Source: Neostapfia colusana
Lineage: Eukaryota; Streptophyta; Magnoliopsida; Poales; Poaceae
Direction: 5' to 3'
Assembly: GCA_030760725.1 (NCBI GenBank)
Contig: JASWHV010000008.1
Span: 48,060,057-48,124,056 of the forward strand
Length of the DNA stretch: 64,000 nt
The notes under the pieces: model-generated
Told to the model about the DNA's origin: nothing
Database searches by the model: none
What the model saw: only the letters and a program-made list of their open reading frames with translations
Program-made: the position numbers and the translations under genes
Shown here: one piece after another, positions 34,862 to 46,577 of the stretch
Position numbering within the stretch: the stretch's first letter is position 1
How the letters are laid out: each line of letters begins with the position of its first letter

Positions 34862-35140
34862 TAGAAATGGAGAAAGAACTATAGAAATGGAGAAAGAACC
34901 ATAGATATGGAGAAAAGAACCATAGAAATGGAGAAAGAACCATAGAAATGGAGGAAGGAACCATAGAAATGGAGAAAGAACCATAGAAATGGAGGAAGGA
35001 ACCATAGAAATGGAGAAGGGCATATAGAAATGGAGAATGGGGCATAGAATTGGAAAAGGGCAATGTAGAAATGGAGAGTGGGACAGAAATGGAGAGGGGA
35101 ATGTAGAAATGGAGCAAGTGACATAGAAATGGTGAGGAAT
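34862..35140 (+). repeat. Minisatellite in LTR-A copy 2 (about 18-20 bp unit)
   Basis: About a dozen copies of TAGAAATGGAGAAAGAACCA with variants (GAAGGAACCA, AAGGGCA, GTGGGACA). Copies 1 and 3 have only two or three units here. Confidence 0.9.
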
Positions 35141-35346
35141 GGGAGAAAGATAGCTGAAATGAGCTATTTCCAATTTCCCCAAATTTTCCCCAAAATCTCC
35201 AAATTCCCCAATTCCCCCCCCAAAAAAGGGGAATTTTCCTCACATTTGGGGAATCCCCCCCCCCCCATTGCTGCCGCACCAAATCAAAAGGGGAAAAGTT
35301 TGTTAGGATTTAGTTCCATTTGAAGTAGGATTCTTCCCCCCCCCCT

Positions 35347-35354
35347 TATAAATA
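35347..35354 (+). promoter_or_regulatory. Putative TATA box of LTR-A copy 2
   Basis: TATAAATA in CCTTATAAATAGAACCC, conserved with copy 1 (884-891). Confidence 0.65.
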
Positions 35355-35397
35355 GAACCCAACCCCCCCTTTTCGCAGCCCCCTCCTCTCCCCCCTC

Positions 35398-35443
35398 CCA
35401 AGTCGGTGACTTGGAGTTCCTAGCCCCCAACTCGCCGAGTTGG
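35398..35443 (+). other. Pair of conserved short palindromes in LTR-A copy 2
   Basis: CCAAGTCGGTGACTTGG (35398-35414) and CCAACTCGCCGAGTTGG (35427-35443). Compared with copy 1 the stems are unchanged while loop bases differ. They sit 44-90 nt after the TATA box. Confidence 0.75.
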
Positions 35444-35474
35444 CACCCCCCCTCGCCGGAGTTCGGTCACCGGT

Positions 35475-35580
35475 GAGCCCCACCGACGAGCCCCGCCGTC
35501 GAGCCCCGCTGTGAAGCCCCGCCGTCAGGCCCCGCCGTCGAACCCCTCCATCGAGCCCCGCCGTCGAGCCCCGTCATGCC
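35475..35580 (+). repeat. Minisatellite in LTR-A copy 2 (about 15 bp GCCCCGCCGTCGA unit)
   Basis: About seven units of GAGCCCCGCCGTC with variants. Copy 1 has none at this place and copy 3 only one to two diverged units (53790-53825). Confidence 0.85.
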
Positions 35581-37620
35581 TCACCGTCACCGGAAAAGAA
35601 CTGACGATCGGTCCTGCCCTAATTATCCATAGAAAAATTCCCCACTGCTGCCATTGCTAGAAGGAAGACCCTGGCACCAAAAGGAAGTGAGGTAGGTCTC
35701 CATTACCCATCTTACGACGTTGCCGCTGTTTCTACGCATCCGTTTTCTTCGCCCCCTTCGAACAGAAACTTTTACGTGTGGACAGATCGTGTTTTGATCA
35801 ATTTTTGATGGTGGAATTGATCTAGATCTTGAGTCAAGATCATCACCACATCCACACTTGATCCCAGCACCCTTGCTCATCATAAAACCCCATGAAAGCC
35901 CGTTAAAACATGCAAGAACACATGCAAACTGGTTTAATAAAACATCACCATAGGATTTGTATTCATCTACCCCGTTGCATCTTAAGTAAAGTTTGTGCAT
36001 GATGATTGATTTCTGTGAACTTTGTATGTGCGTGATTGTGAGTAGAAGAACAAGCTCAAGAGGCCATCTACGAGGAACTACAGAACCAAGACTTTGAGAC
36101 GCTTGAACAACAAGAACCACGGGAGCAAGGTAAGTGCCCCTTGACCATATGGATCCCATGTTTCGAAAGTGTTTTGTTTTCGAAAATGTGTATGCTTGAG
36201 TCAACTTGATGGGACACCCTTTTATAGGAGTTTACTAGTTTTGTTAACCATCCTTGTCGCCGGGAAAGTTGATGAGTCGGGTATGGTCGTTTTTCCTTTT
36301 TGCTTCGCTTAATCTACGGGATACGGGAAGCTGAATTAAAACATGTTTAGCTACTGCACTCATATGAATAATGATGATGAGAACTTGAGGATGTTAATGA
36401 GCATGGAATCGGGGAGATCTAGGCAAGCTTGGTTCGTGGATGTTGCTGAATGAGATGGTGGTTTACTTGCCGTAGATCTAAGGACCGGTTCATGCCAGGA
36501 AAACAGTGCTACCACAAGGCCAAATATGGGTGCGGCTTAGCTGACTAATTAGGTGTGTTGCTAGCTTGTTAGGGACCGTGGATGGCGCGGGGAATGGGAG
36601 TCGAGGAGGACTGCCCTGGGAACTGCATGGCACAAGAGGGGGCCCGTGGGTGGGAGAATGGTGAATCGAGCCTGCCGGTGAAACCTCAGTGAGTCCATAC
36701 ATCTAGTAGCCCCCTTTGTAAAGGCTATTTTGTGATCTCTTAGCCATACACCGATGGTTGTGTACTGGTATAATGGAGGTTCTGCAGTCGCCGATGGGTG
36801 ACGAAATCACGAACTTGTGGGTAAAGTGGTGCCACCTCTGCAGAGTGTAAAACTATCATGATAGCCGTGCTTCCGGTCACAAGCACCTGGCTAACTCACA
36901 TGATTAGAGGGAAAACTTGGTATGGATATTCGGTATGGTTATGGTATGGTCATTGGGATTGGTTTTGGGACTGTTTCGAGTCATGAAAATGAGTCTGGTT
37001 TCGGTTACATGAATGTGAGATGGTTATGAATATTTATGAGTATGAGATGAACTTGAGGAAGATTAATGGCTGGTTGAGACTTGAGCAAAGGTGATTTATG
37101 ATGAAAGAATGTTGCTGTCTTACTTGGTTATATGGGATTAAATGCATCTAGACTTAGTTGCTATTTTTATCATGTTTGTGAAATAATATTTGCTTGCTGC
37201 AATGAGCCTTTTATTTCCTACCTTGTTGTAAACTACATGTCATATTTTTCCCGCACTTTCTGAGTATGACATGTACTCACCCTTGCATTATCGCATAAAC
37301 ATCAGCAACAGGAGAAGAGTATTTCGAGGACCATGTGGAGTACTAGGCGTGCGAACTACCATCAACATGCCTGTGGAGTTGAAGATGGAACCTGCTGTCT
37401 TTAGTCACTTTCCTCTGTCGTTTAGAGTCTTCCGCTGCAAGAATAAGATAAACATTCATCAGTGAGACATTGAGTTATTGTAATAAAGTACTTAAACTCT
37501 ATTTATTCATGGTTATATTCCGAATTCAGTTTGTGGATTACATGTGTATGTGTGATGAACATCCTGGGCACACATATGCATTCACTTGGTTCTATTTTCG
37601 AAACCGGGTGTCACAACGTG

Positions 37621-38027
37621 TGTCTCCAATGAAGGGCGTGAACAGATTCGGAGTGAGAGGAAAGTTGGCGCCCCGATTCATCGGTCCATTTCAGATTGTA
37701 GAAAAATGTGGATAAGTTGCATACGGGCTCGAATTACCCGCGACACTATCCGGTGTGCACGACGTCTTTCACATTTCTCAGCTGAGGAAGTGCCTCAAGC
37801 TTTCAACCACCGTTCAGCTGGAAGATATTGAAGAACTGAACCCAGATCTCACTTATCGGGAAGAACCGGTTCAGATTATTGATGAAAAGGCCCGAACCAC
37901 ACGCAACCGTACGTTGTGGTTATACAAAGTTCTATGGAGTAATCACTCCTTAGATGAAGCGACATGGGAGACCGAAGGCTTTCTTCGCGCTAACTACCCC
38001 GACTTTTTAACGTCGCACATCCGGTAA
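37621..38027 (+). pseudogene. GYP3 integrase C-terminus with chromodomain
   Basis: Resumes as VSPMKGVNRFGVRGKLAPRF, has a TAA near 37712 (KCG-stop where others have KCGPVAY), then VFHISQLRKCLKL and the chromodomain-like end RNRTLWLYKVLWSNHSLDEA followed by TWETEGFLRANYPDF. The final stop is at 38025-38027. Confidence 0.88.
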
Positions 38028-38085
38028 TTTTTCCACCGTCCTCTCTCTCATTTTCACCTTATAATCTCGGGATGAGATTCTTTTA

Positions 38086-38097
38086 AGGGGGGAGGAA
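38086..38097 (+). other. GYP3 polypurine tract
   Basis: AGGGGGGAGGAA directly before the 3' LTR at 38098. Confidence 0.85.
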
Positions 38098-41000
38098 TGT
38101 AATGGTCCAGGTTTTTCATTTGCTAAAAGTGTTCATCACACCACACACACCTCATTTGAGGAGATCTTATGAACATCTTTGAAGAGCAAGTAAACACCAT
38201 CAACATGGTCATTAGAGATAAACTCATGAAATGCAAAAGTGGTATTTCCCACATGCATCATATAGGGGCTGAGCATATGAAAAACTCCTAAACTCTGCTA
38301 GGAATGCTCATGCTAAATTTTACTCAAATCCAAAACCATTTAAGGTTTTTTGGGTATAATTAGAAAGATAATAGTTTGAACTTAAATTTAAATTCAAACT
38401 CCTCCCACTCCATGAATTCAAAAGTGGGATTCATATTCACACTCAGCAAATTTTTGTGAGCTCACACACCAATTTTCACTCCAATTGGAGTTGATCTTGA
38501 CATGATCTATGTGGGCAAAAATTCAAATCAAATTTGAATTTCAGTTTCACAATTGCTGTGAATTCATCCAAACCAATTCGCATTTTGATTTATTCAAACT
38601 CAAATGGTGAGCTGGTAATTTTGACTAAACCTTAGAGGACAGTGAAGTCCTAAAGTTTATACAACAGTGGCAAATTGAATTTTGGGGGACAAAATTCAAA
38701 AACCGGACCCACTGTCAGCCTCTCACGGGATCAAACCAACCGAAGAGCCGGCGCTCGGTTTCTCGGGCTGCAGCAGCGAACGCCACCGCGCTGAATCCCC
38801 CGCGCCAGCACCTGCTTCAACCGCGCCGCGCTGGAGCTGCCGATCGGCGTCGTAATCCCTCCACGGACAGCTCAAAGTCGAGTTCGTCACTGCTCTCACG
38901 CGCTCACTCGCTCTCGGTGCTGCTCCCGTGAAAAACACCACCACCACCGCTCTAGGTGTCGCCCGATCGCACACCGCAACCAAGCACCGGTTGAGCGAGC
39001 TCTCCACAGCTAAAACGATCGCCATCTCGTGCTCTAGCGTGCTACCACTTCACACTGAGGTTTCCTTGTGGTGGTTGGAGGCAAATTGAGGATTTCCACC
39101 GAGCTCTCGGTAGCACCGGCAGAACTCCACTTTGGGTCGCCGTGGACAGAGCGCCACAGCCATTGTCGCCTCCCACTTGCCGCACAAGAAAGGTGCACTA
39201 TACTTCCTAGATGGTGTAGCTGCAATCCGTATAGCAAATGATCAACCGTGTGTGGAGAATTTCCTACAATTCTGAAACCTAGGGAAAACTAGCCAAGCTC
39301 GGTCTAAACAAAAATTCGGGTTACACGATACCCCAACGCTCGAGCCGGCTTGCACGACGCTTGTACACGTCCTAGCGCTTCTCCTCGAGGAAGAACCGAA
39401 CAAAACCATCCATAATCGACCAAGTTCTAGCCGTTTTTCGTGCCCCCATGGAAAAGGCGCCTCGGGTCGTCGGTGAGGTTGGTTTTGCAGCCATTTCCAC
39501 CGTCGTCTAAGCTCATATCCTTGATTCCCGAGTTCTCCCGGTGCTGTAGGAGAAGACAATGGAGCATTTGGGGTTTTTCCGAGCTCCATACACGTTGCCG
39601 GAGTTGCTCCGCCTCGGTGTTCCGTCGGGAGCTATTTTCCGGTCACCGGCGATCACTGCCGACCCCACCAGCGTGTTCCTCGTGTCAGAGTAGGCCCTAG
39701 TGGCGAGTCTCGTGAAGCTTGGCGCAAGGAATTGCCTGGCGGCGAGCTTCGCCGGAGTGTGCCGCCACGGAACAGTTGGGGGTCAGGAGGAAGACGAAGC
39801 CGGCGGGTCCCAGCGGTCAGCCGCTGTCCATAGCGCGCGCGCGCCGCATTTAAATTAAACAAAGCGGCGAGCCCCGGTGTCAGTGGCTCAGGCAGCGCGG
39901 GAGGGGAATTCCTGTTGGAAAATAATTCTGAATTTATCTCCAACTTTATAAATTCATAACTTTGGCTAGGAAGCTCCAATTTGGTTGAACCAAATTCTGT
40001 TGGATTCAGCTCTCTGGGTAATTTACAGCAAATGAAGTTTCAACTCATGAAAGACTTTATTTCTCCTGAATTAATTCTTTAACATTTAAACTGTTTAGAA
40101 TTTTAACTGGATAACCCTTTGGTGGAAAATTCTGAAATTTGGCCAGGATGTTCATCATAATATCCCTGAGCTACCTTTTAAATTCCAGGTCCATTTGAGC
40201 TCAGTTGATCCACCTAATGGTGTGATTAGTGAAACTGTTCCATAGAAAATGAAAAATGTCCAGAAACATTTTTCAGATTTTGTTTGAACTTGTTTAGCTC
40301 ATATCTTTGGCTAGGAATCTTCAAATTAGGTGAAACAAATTCCATTAGAACCCTCTGAAAATATAGTTTCCAGAAAGTAATGGCTTGCTCCATGAAAATC
40401 CTTAGAACACCCTAAGCACTCCAATTAAAGCCAAATACACATTTATTTGTAGAGGGCTCCAATGAGATTTTCTGCAAATGAAATTTGGCCAAGTCTCGGT
40501 TTAGGTTGTATCCAAACTACAGTAAACATTTTAGAGTCATTGAGCCTGTCTAGCAGTACTTATAGTCTTAACAATATTAACTCCAAACTCATATGCATTT
40601 AAATTGACATATAAATATATTTGTCTCATGTAGTCGCTAAGGTTGAGGAGGAGCCAGAAGTTTTAGACTTCATAACTCCGGAGGAACAGCTACCCTACGA
40701 CCAGCAGAAGCAAGGCAAGCTTCGGTTTGCATTAGCCTTTTTATAAACTTTATTGTTTTGATAACTTACATTGAGTATCCACTTTACTTGTGCATTAGAG
40801 TCTTGTTTGAAAACCCAAATGCATAGCCAAGAAAACCAGGGTTTTATGGATTAGGTTTTAAACCTCGAGTAGCCACTGCAAAGCTAAGATAGTGTAGGAT
40901 TTGTTACAAGTCGAGTAGTTGGAACTGCTCGCGGGAATAGGCTAGAGGCACACAACTCGGTTAGAGATAGCAATTGGAGCACATGGCAAGAAAAATGAGA

Positions 41001-42095
41001 CCGAGCGGAGAGTAAGGGCAGCAGGACATTGGAGCCTGGGTGCCATAGCTCCGCTTGTGTTGATTGAGGACCGAGCCATGTGCGGGCCTGTTGAACAAGC
41101 TAGAACAATACCGAAGACCTACCGGATATATGAGAACCGGAAAACCGTTGTAATTCGGATAGCTAGGTGTTGAGGCGTTGCTTGTCGTCCAGAGGGTAGG
41201 TTTAGAGCTTGAGGTGTAAATCGGCTGGTGGCACTGCAGATGCGCGTGCAGAGACCTCTTGCTCGGGACGATAGGACCGGTTCAACATTTAGCTGACGGA
41301 TGAAAGGTGGTTGTGTATGACGTCTGTGATGGTTGCTGTAGGCAACATCGAGTACCGGCGTATGTGATGGGTTATTCCGGTGTAAATCGATTATAATCAC
41401 CGTCACCCATGGTCAGTGAGAACCACTTGTTCACTGTACCGTGACGTAGAAAGAACAGGCTAGAGTCATGTTAAAAAGTTGCTGATTGGAAGCTATACCT
41501 TGGTTACTAATGATCTGTTGTAGTTTAGAGGGAATTAAAGTTACTCTTAACCTTGGGCAAAGCACATGAGAGAAATGCGTTTCTTGTTTGATTCCGGCTC
41601 TATTATGTGCCTTAGCACGAGGTCTGCACCACTTGTGCTAAAAACTTGAAAGTAAGGTTCAACTATTTAGTCGTGTTCTTTGAAACTTACATTCCCATTT
41701 ACACTGTAATCCAGCATGTAGAAGTTTCATGTATAGGAAAGATGGGAGAGTCTTACTGAGCCATCGTGCTCACTGCTTCTATGAGGAGTAGGCTCTCGAG
41801 GAGGAGAGAAAACTGCAAGAGAGCAACCCCGTTGAGTGGGAGTCACGCACGCTGCCGTGTTAGTGTGTGTGCGTGCTAGTGGGAACACGTTCACGGGCTG
41901 AACGTGAACTCTTTTTCTTAGTCTACGCCCGGGAGTGTAGACTTGACTTATTTTGTTGTAAACATGTTCAAAAACAGTTTGTTGTAATAAAACTTTTCCT
42001 TCCGCTTTGTACCCTATTGTGTGTGTTATCCGGTGCTGTGCAACACAGCACCCCTCAGCATGATCCGGGCTAGTCGAGACCATGTGGTCCTCGCA
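38098..42095 (+). repeat. GYP3 3' LTR
   Basis: About 4 kb from TGTAATGGTCC to GGTCCTCGCA, after which GYP4 RNase H sequence begins. The exact end could be 42095 or 42097. It is not closely alike to the GYP2 LTR but has the same architecture: AT-rich start, CpG-rich block (38720-39900), AT-rich block, then a part with CAGCACC..GGGC near the end and shared words such as GTCGAGTAGTTGGAA. The open frames at 38723-39979 lie in the CpG-rich block and resemble no protein I know. Its 5' partner lies left of the window. Confidence 0.8.
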
Positions 42096-43574
42096 CATAT
42101 GGATCACGGCAATTACGGAATCATGAACGATATTATCCAACTCACGATCGTGAGCTTGCTGCTGTGGTACTAGCTTTGAAGATGTGGAGACACTACTTAC
42201 AAGGAAATCTGGTTCATCTCTACACCGACCACAAAAGCTTGAAGTACATATTCACTCAAAAAGATTTGAATATGCGACAATGGAGGTGGTTAGAGATGAT
42301 CAAGGACTATGAGATTGAGATTCATTATAATACGGGCAAGGAAAATGTGGTTGCTGATGCACTCAGACGGAAATATCATATTCACAATCTGACCATTACG
42401 CCGATAGAAGAGGAAAAACCAAGTCTCTACTTGGTTCCGTATGGGGCTCTGCATAATCTAGCTCTCATACCCACATTAAGAGATGAGATTATGAAAGCTC
42501 AAAAACAAGACAAGGGCATGTGTCATATTAGAAGAAGGATGGATAACGGGGAAATGAAATGTTTCCGGTTAGATGGTGAAGGAACCTTATGGTGCAAAGA
42601 CTGGATAGTTGTACCCAGTGATATGAGACTGCGGAAGAAAATTCTGGATGAGGCTCACTCACTTTTCCAAATTTTCTGTTCATCCGGGCAGAAACAAGAT
42701 GTACCAAGAATTAAAAACTAAATTTTGGTGGACTCGGATCAAGCGTGAGATTGCTAAATATGTATCAGAATGTGATACGTGTCGGCGAGTGAAGGCCGAC
42801 CACATGAAGAAAGCGGGACCATTGCATCCGCTAAACATTCCGCATGGAAGTGGGAGGATATTAGTATGTATTTCATTGTCGAATTACCTCCCATGACTCA
42901 TAAGCATAACTCGATTTGAGTGATCGTTGATCGGTTAACCAAATCAGCACATTTCATCCTGGTACATACGGGATTCCATGCCAAGAAGTATGTGGAGCTG
43001 TATATTGCAAGAATATTGTGTGTACGTGGAGTTCCCCATACGATCATCTTTGATCGAGGCGCGTTGTTCGTTGCTCGTTTTTTGGGAGCAGCTACATGCC
43101 TCACTGGGAACCAAACTGATTAGAAGCTCCGCATATGACCCTCAAACCGATGGAACAACAGAGAGGGTGAACCAAGTTCTTGAATATATGCTTCGAGCAT
43201 GTGCCATACACCACGGTAAAAGATGGGATGATCATCTACCATTGGAGGAATTCACTTATAACAATGGTTATCCAGCAAATATCAAGATGGCACCTTATGA
43301 GGCTCTCTAGGTCTTCCACATATCTCAGTTGCGGAAGTGCTTGAAAGTTCCAACGGAAATTCTCACGGAAGGCATAGCAGATTTGAAACCGGACCTCACT
43401 TATGTTGAGTATCCAACCCGGATAATTGATGAGAAGACTCGCTAGACAAGAAACCATACATTGCTATTTTTTAAAGTGCTATGGGAAAATCACACGTCCA
43501 ACGAAGCTACGTGGGAATGTGAGGAGTATTTACGATCCAATCATCCGGAACTATTGGAGGCTTATGTCCGATAG
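42096..43574 (+). pseudogene. GYP4 RNase H and integrase remnants
   Basis: Starts within RNase H (YGSRQLRNHE, LALKMWRHYLQGNLVHLYTD), passes the zinc region (CDTCRRVKADH) and a decayed integrase core (IVDRLTKSAHFILVHTGFH; SLIEARCSLL where SDRG is expected; QTDGTTERVNQ). Frameshifts occur near 42655, 42860 and 43080. At 43309 about 350 bp is deleted (PYEAL jumps to VFHISQLRKCLKVP). It ends with chromodomain-like LLFFKVLWENHTSNEATWEC and TAG at 43572. Its left part is beyond GYP3, outside the window. Confidence 0.88.
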
Positions 43575-43626
43575 TCGTCCTCCCAACATTTTTCTTAATT
43601 GTGAATCTTGAGACGAGATTCTTTTT

Positions 43627-44037
43627 AAGGGGAAGGAATGCTAAAGTCCCAAAAATTGTGAATGCAATAAACTGAATGTTGAATACCATTGTGTTTCAAT
43701 TTCATGAAAATGGGACTTTCAAAAATTTTCTACACGTGATGATGCAGATAGGTGTCCAACCAAACGAGCTCGAATATTCATTTGAGATGTTTTAAGCCAA
43801 GGTTGAATTAAACACCCTGTGTAAAGTTCCCATGTACAAGAGGAGTTTTGAATTCATATTTTGAACTTGCTTTGTTCACTCAAATTCAAATGTGGTCATC
43901 ACAAAAAGAGGATGCAAACTGTGGTTGCAAACATCCCATTTGTAGCAGCCAAATCAAAAGTTTGAATCCAAAGGTTATGAGCGCTGGGAAGCGGAGGCTT
44001 TGAGCGCGCAAGAGGAAGACGAAGATTGCACAAGGTG
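43627..44037 (+). mobile_element. GYP4 polypurine tract and start of its 3' LTR
   Basis: AAGGGGAAGGAA is followed at 43639 by TGCTAAAGTCCCAAAAATTG, which resembles the GYP2 LTR start (TGTAGAAGTCCCAAAAACTTG). The LTR is recognisable to about 43975. The next 60 bases (GAGCGCTGGGAAGCGGAGGC...) I cannot match to it, so LTR and CACTA may not be directly adjacent. Confidence 0.7.
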
Positions 44038-44069
44038 CCCTACAAGAAAACGTATAATTTTGGTCAGCT

Positions 44070-44640
44070 ACATCTATTTTTGTGGGCCCTCACAAAATTA
44101 CAGATATTTTCATGAGCCAGCACCTAGCTCACAAAAATATGGTGTAATTTCGTGGGCTAAATTCAAAGCACATGAAAATAGAATATAATTTCGTGGGCCT
44201 GGGAGGTAGCACACGAAAATGAATATAATTTCATGGGTTGGTGAAAATAGCACACAAAAATGGACTAGGGTTCGTCGGTTTAGGACAGGGTAGGGATATT
44301 TTCGTGGGCCACTTAATAGGCTCACGAAAATACTTCCAACAATTTCGTGGGTTACAGGAAACACACGAAAATATGGCACATAATTTCGTGGGTTACAGGA
44401 AGCACACAAAATTATAGTATTGTCGTTGGCCTGGAACTTGGCTCACAAAAATGAGTCTTATAATTTCGTGGGGTGTACAACAAGCACATGAAAATATAGA
44501 AAATAATTTCATGGGTTGCACACAAATCTCACAAAATTGGTGCATTATCGTCGGCTTCCAACAGGGCGCACGAAAATAACTCGTTGTTTCGTCAGCTTCT
44601 GACAGGGCACACAAAACTAGGCATGCATTTTCGTTGCCCG
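44070..44640 (+). repeat. CACTA left sub-terminal repeat array
   Basis: At least nine copies of TTTCGTGGGYY (for example near 44149, 44185, 44292, 44341, 44382, 44463) with inverted partners CACGAAAAT between them. Such arrays bind the TNPA-like protein in En/Spm. Open frames on the minus strand (44110-44614) are repeat by-products. Confidence 0.85.
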
Positions 44641-44679
44641 AGGCACAGATGACAAAAATAAACTCTTATTGGTTTGACC

Positions 44680-45160
44680 GGATCGAGCTTCCTTTTCTTT
44701 CTCTCGTGTGAGACCGAGTCCGCCGCCCGCCGTGCTTCCGCCACCATACCCGTTGCTCCATGCTGCCGCCGCCGCCTCAGTCAGATCAAGCCGACGCCGC
44801 ATTGGCCACCTTCGGCCGCTGCCTTTCTCCAGCGCAGCCCGGCGACCGGTGCCGCGGTTCCCCATCGCCCGGCACCCACCGTACCGGCGCTGCAGCTCCC
44901 ATCACCTCTTTCCCGGGCTGCCCGAGCCGCCACGCCATTGCACGGTGCCGCCCCTCCACGTCGCAGAACCTCCCTGCCCCGAGAGCTGCCTGTTCCACGT
45001 GCTGCCTCGGCCGCCACGCCATCGGACGGCGCAACTTGTTGGATTAATAAGGTCGTTGCATTTACCTTTTCTGTTTGCATTTAGCCAAATGTGTAGGATG
45101 GCATGCACCGTGCGTGTAGTGCGGCATGACGTGCTTGCGTGGCTGCGCGGCATGGCGTGA
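44680..45160 (+). other. GC-rich segment upstream of the CACTA promoter
   Basis: A CpG-rich block with several overlapping open frames of 90-150 codons, all rich in P, R, A and S. None resembles a protein family I know. It could be part of the CACTA 5' region or a captured host fragment. It ends before the putative TATA box. Confidence 0.4.
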
Positions 45161-45252
45161 AGTTTGTTTGTGAATGAGGCGTGGAACGACCAGCTCGGAT
45201 CGTGGCGCCGAACTCGCTCTCCCATGACCACATTTTTTGTTTCAGTTTCATC

Positions 45253-45260
45253 TATATAAG
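45253..45260 (+). promoter_or_regulatory. Putative TATA box of the CACTA transposase gene
   Basis: TATATAAG in TCATCTATATAAGAAGTG. A splice-donor-like AAAGGTAATTTC follows at about 45407-45418, which would make 45285-45410 a non-coding first exon and the stretch to about 49526 its intron, now holding GYP5. Confidence 0.5.
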
Positions 45261-45448
45261 AAGTGTTCAATTGTGTGTAAATTAACGCATAACAAAATTC
45301 TCCAGTGTACGATCTGCCCCCTCCCCGGCGGCGCTTTGGGTTATGCCAACCGCAGCTCGCTCGGCGCTTTTCTCGGCCCAACTTCACCAAATTTATCATA
45401 CGCACAAAGGTAATTTCTAATTAATCACTAAAGTTTGTAGTGCAGTTT

Positions 45449-46313
45449 TGATGAGGACATCTCAACAGTGGATACTCACATTGATATACAAGGACCAAAC
45501 ACAAGAGCACGAGCACGGTTACTAAATCAGCAGGTGAACTCGTTCCTAACGTCATACCCATGTGATTTTGAGAATGGATTGCTATTTAATGATTTAATTG
45601 TTATTAGGAACCATGGACATGATCAAAAAGTAAAGGGAGGAGGATTTGGGGACGTGGAAAACCAGATGGGACGTCCACAAGTTGATGGAAACAGTCGCCA
45701 AGTCGGACTCGAGTTCAACTCGGAGTCCAGGAGCAGTCCATCTTAAAACGGAGGCCCAGGAGGCTTACGGACTCCGTTTTCGTTGTTTCACATATGCATG
45801 GAAAGATGAGAAGATAAACTTTCCAATGGTTCTGGTCCCACATTAAAATTCGCCAGGAGTAATTGGGAGTTGTCGAAACAAGTCGAATTCAGGGTTCTGT
45901 CCAATGCTGCACCACCGTATTGGGCTTTTGGGCCTTGTATCCCGTATGAGTCAATTAGAGACGCATATAAGGGTATCATGGCCGAACCCTAGCCTTTAAA
46001 TACTGTAGCCGCCGGCCAAATTCACGGGTTTTTCTTAGATTAAACAATCTCGCCGTTCTACGGTTTTGTGAGACCCCAATTTCGCAATTTCAGATTGCAT
46101 CTTCATCATTCTTGCTTGTGTTCTCGGTTGCACCTGCAGGGATAGCCTTCTTGGCGAGATCAAGCGTGTGAAGCACGGTTGATAACCAACGGAGCAGAGG
46201 TGTAGTGATTGTAGGGGTAATTCGGGTCTGCTCAAGTGCCTCGGATAATCAACGTCGAGATCTCCACTTCAATCGACATACCTTTCGGAAGATCGGGCCT
46301 AAACCACTCATCA
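45449..46313 (+). repeat. GYP5 5' LTR
   Basis: 865 bp. It holds the ITRARARLLNQQVNSFL-encoding stretch at its start (45468-45746) and a TATA candidate TTTAAATA near 45996. Point differences from the 3' LTR are scattered. Confidence 0.94.
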
Positions 46314-46315
46314 TT

Positions 46316-46328
46316 TGGTATCAGATCT
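46316..46328 (+). other. GYP5 primer-binding site (tRNA-Met)
   Basis: TGGTATCAGATCT, two bases after the LTR. One mismatch in the first 12 bases to TGGTATCAGAGC. Confidence 0.85.
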
Positions 46329-46577
46329 CAGGTTGCCCGGAGGTACTTTGATTTCCCACTAGATTAGTTTTTGTTTTTCATACCTAGAGTCCACAGAAAA
46401 AGCCACAACAAAATTATATCGTGTTTACCGATTACTAGACCATAGTGCCTGCAAGTTTCGTTTTTCAGTTTGCATTGTTGAGTTTGCATTCGTGTGGTCG
46501 AGTCTTGTTGCTGGTTTAGCATTGTGTTTTTGGGTCGTAGAGCTCAAAGCACGCTGCACAGTTATGCTTCTATAATT
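46329..46577 (+). other. GYP5 leader remnant up to the deletion junction
   Basis: Non-coding leader. It joins RNase H sequence (LLQLPDFDKTFELECDA) at about 46578, replacing about 3-4 kb of gag, protease and RT. Confidence 0.6.

Larger units (their letters stand above)
34793..37615 (+). mobile_element. LTR-A copy 2, solo LTR
   Basis: 2823 bp from TGTAACATCC to GGTGTCACA with the perfect TSD ACGTG (34788-34792 and 37616-37620). The GYP3 integrase frame rejoins across it (VYLR before, VSPMKG after). There is no internal region or second LTR, so it arose by recombination between the LTRs of a full element. Unlike copies 1 and 3, it lacks the LTR-B insertion and shows the original site near 35163-35185. 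No gene is present; serine-rich frames over 34809-35282 come from a minisatellite. Confidence 0.93.

Noticed and set aside
34809..35282. Serine/phenylalanine-rich frames on the minus strand
   Set aside because: Translation of the TAGAAATGGAGAAAGAACCA minisatellite in three frames; no start context or homology.
38723..39979. Open frames in a CpG-rich block that look like host exons
   Set aside because: They lie within the GYP3 3' LTR; the equivalent block of the GYP2 LTR has the same composition, so this is LTR structure.
44035..44037. Clean 3-bp TSD for the CACTA element
   Set aside because: The flanks are GTG and GCG; one mismatch and a mutated left terminus mean the duplication is only probable.
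45468..45746. Independent small gene in the GYP5 LTR
   Set aside because: It is repeated exactly in the second LTR and matches the GYP1 LTR tail; treated as polyprotein tail, not a separate gene.
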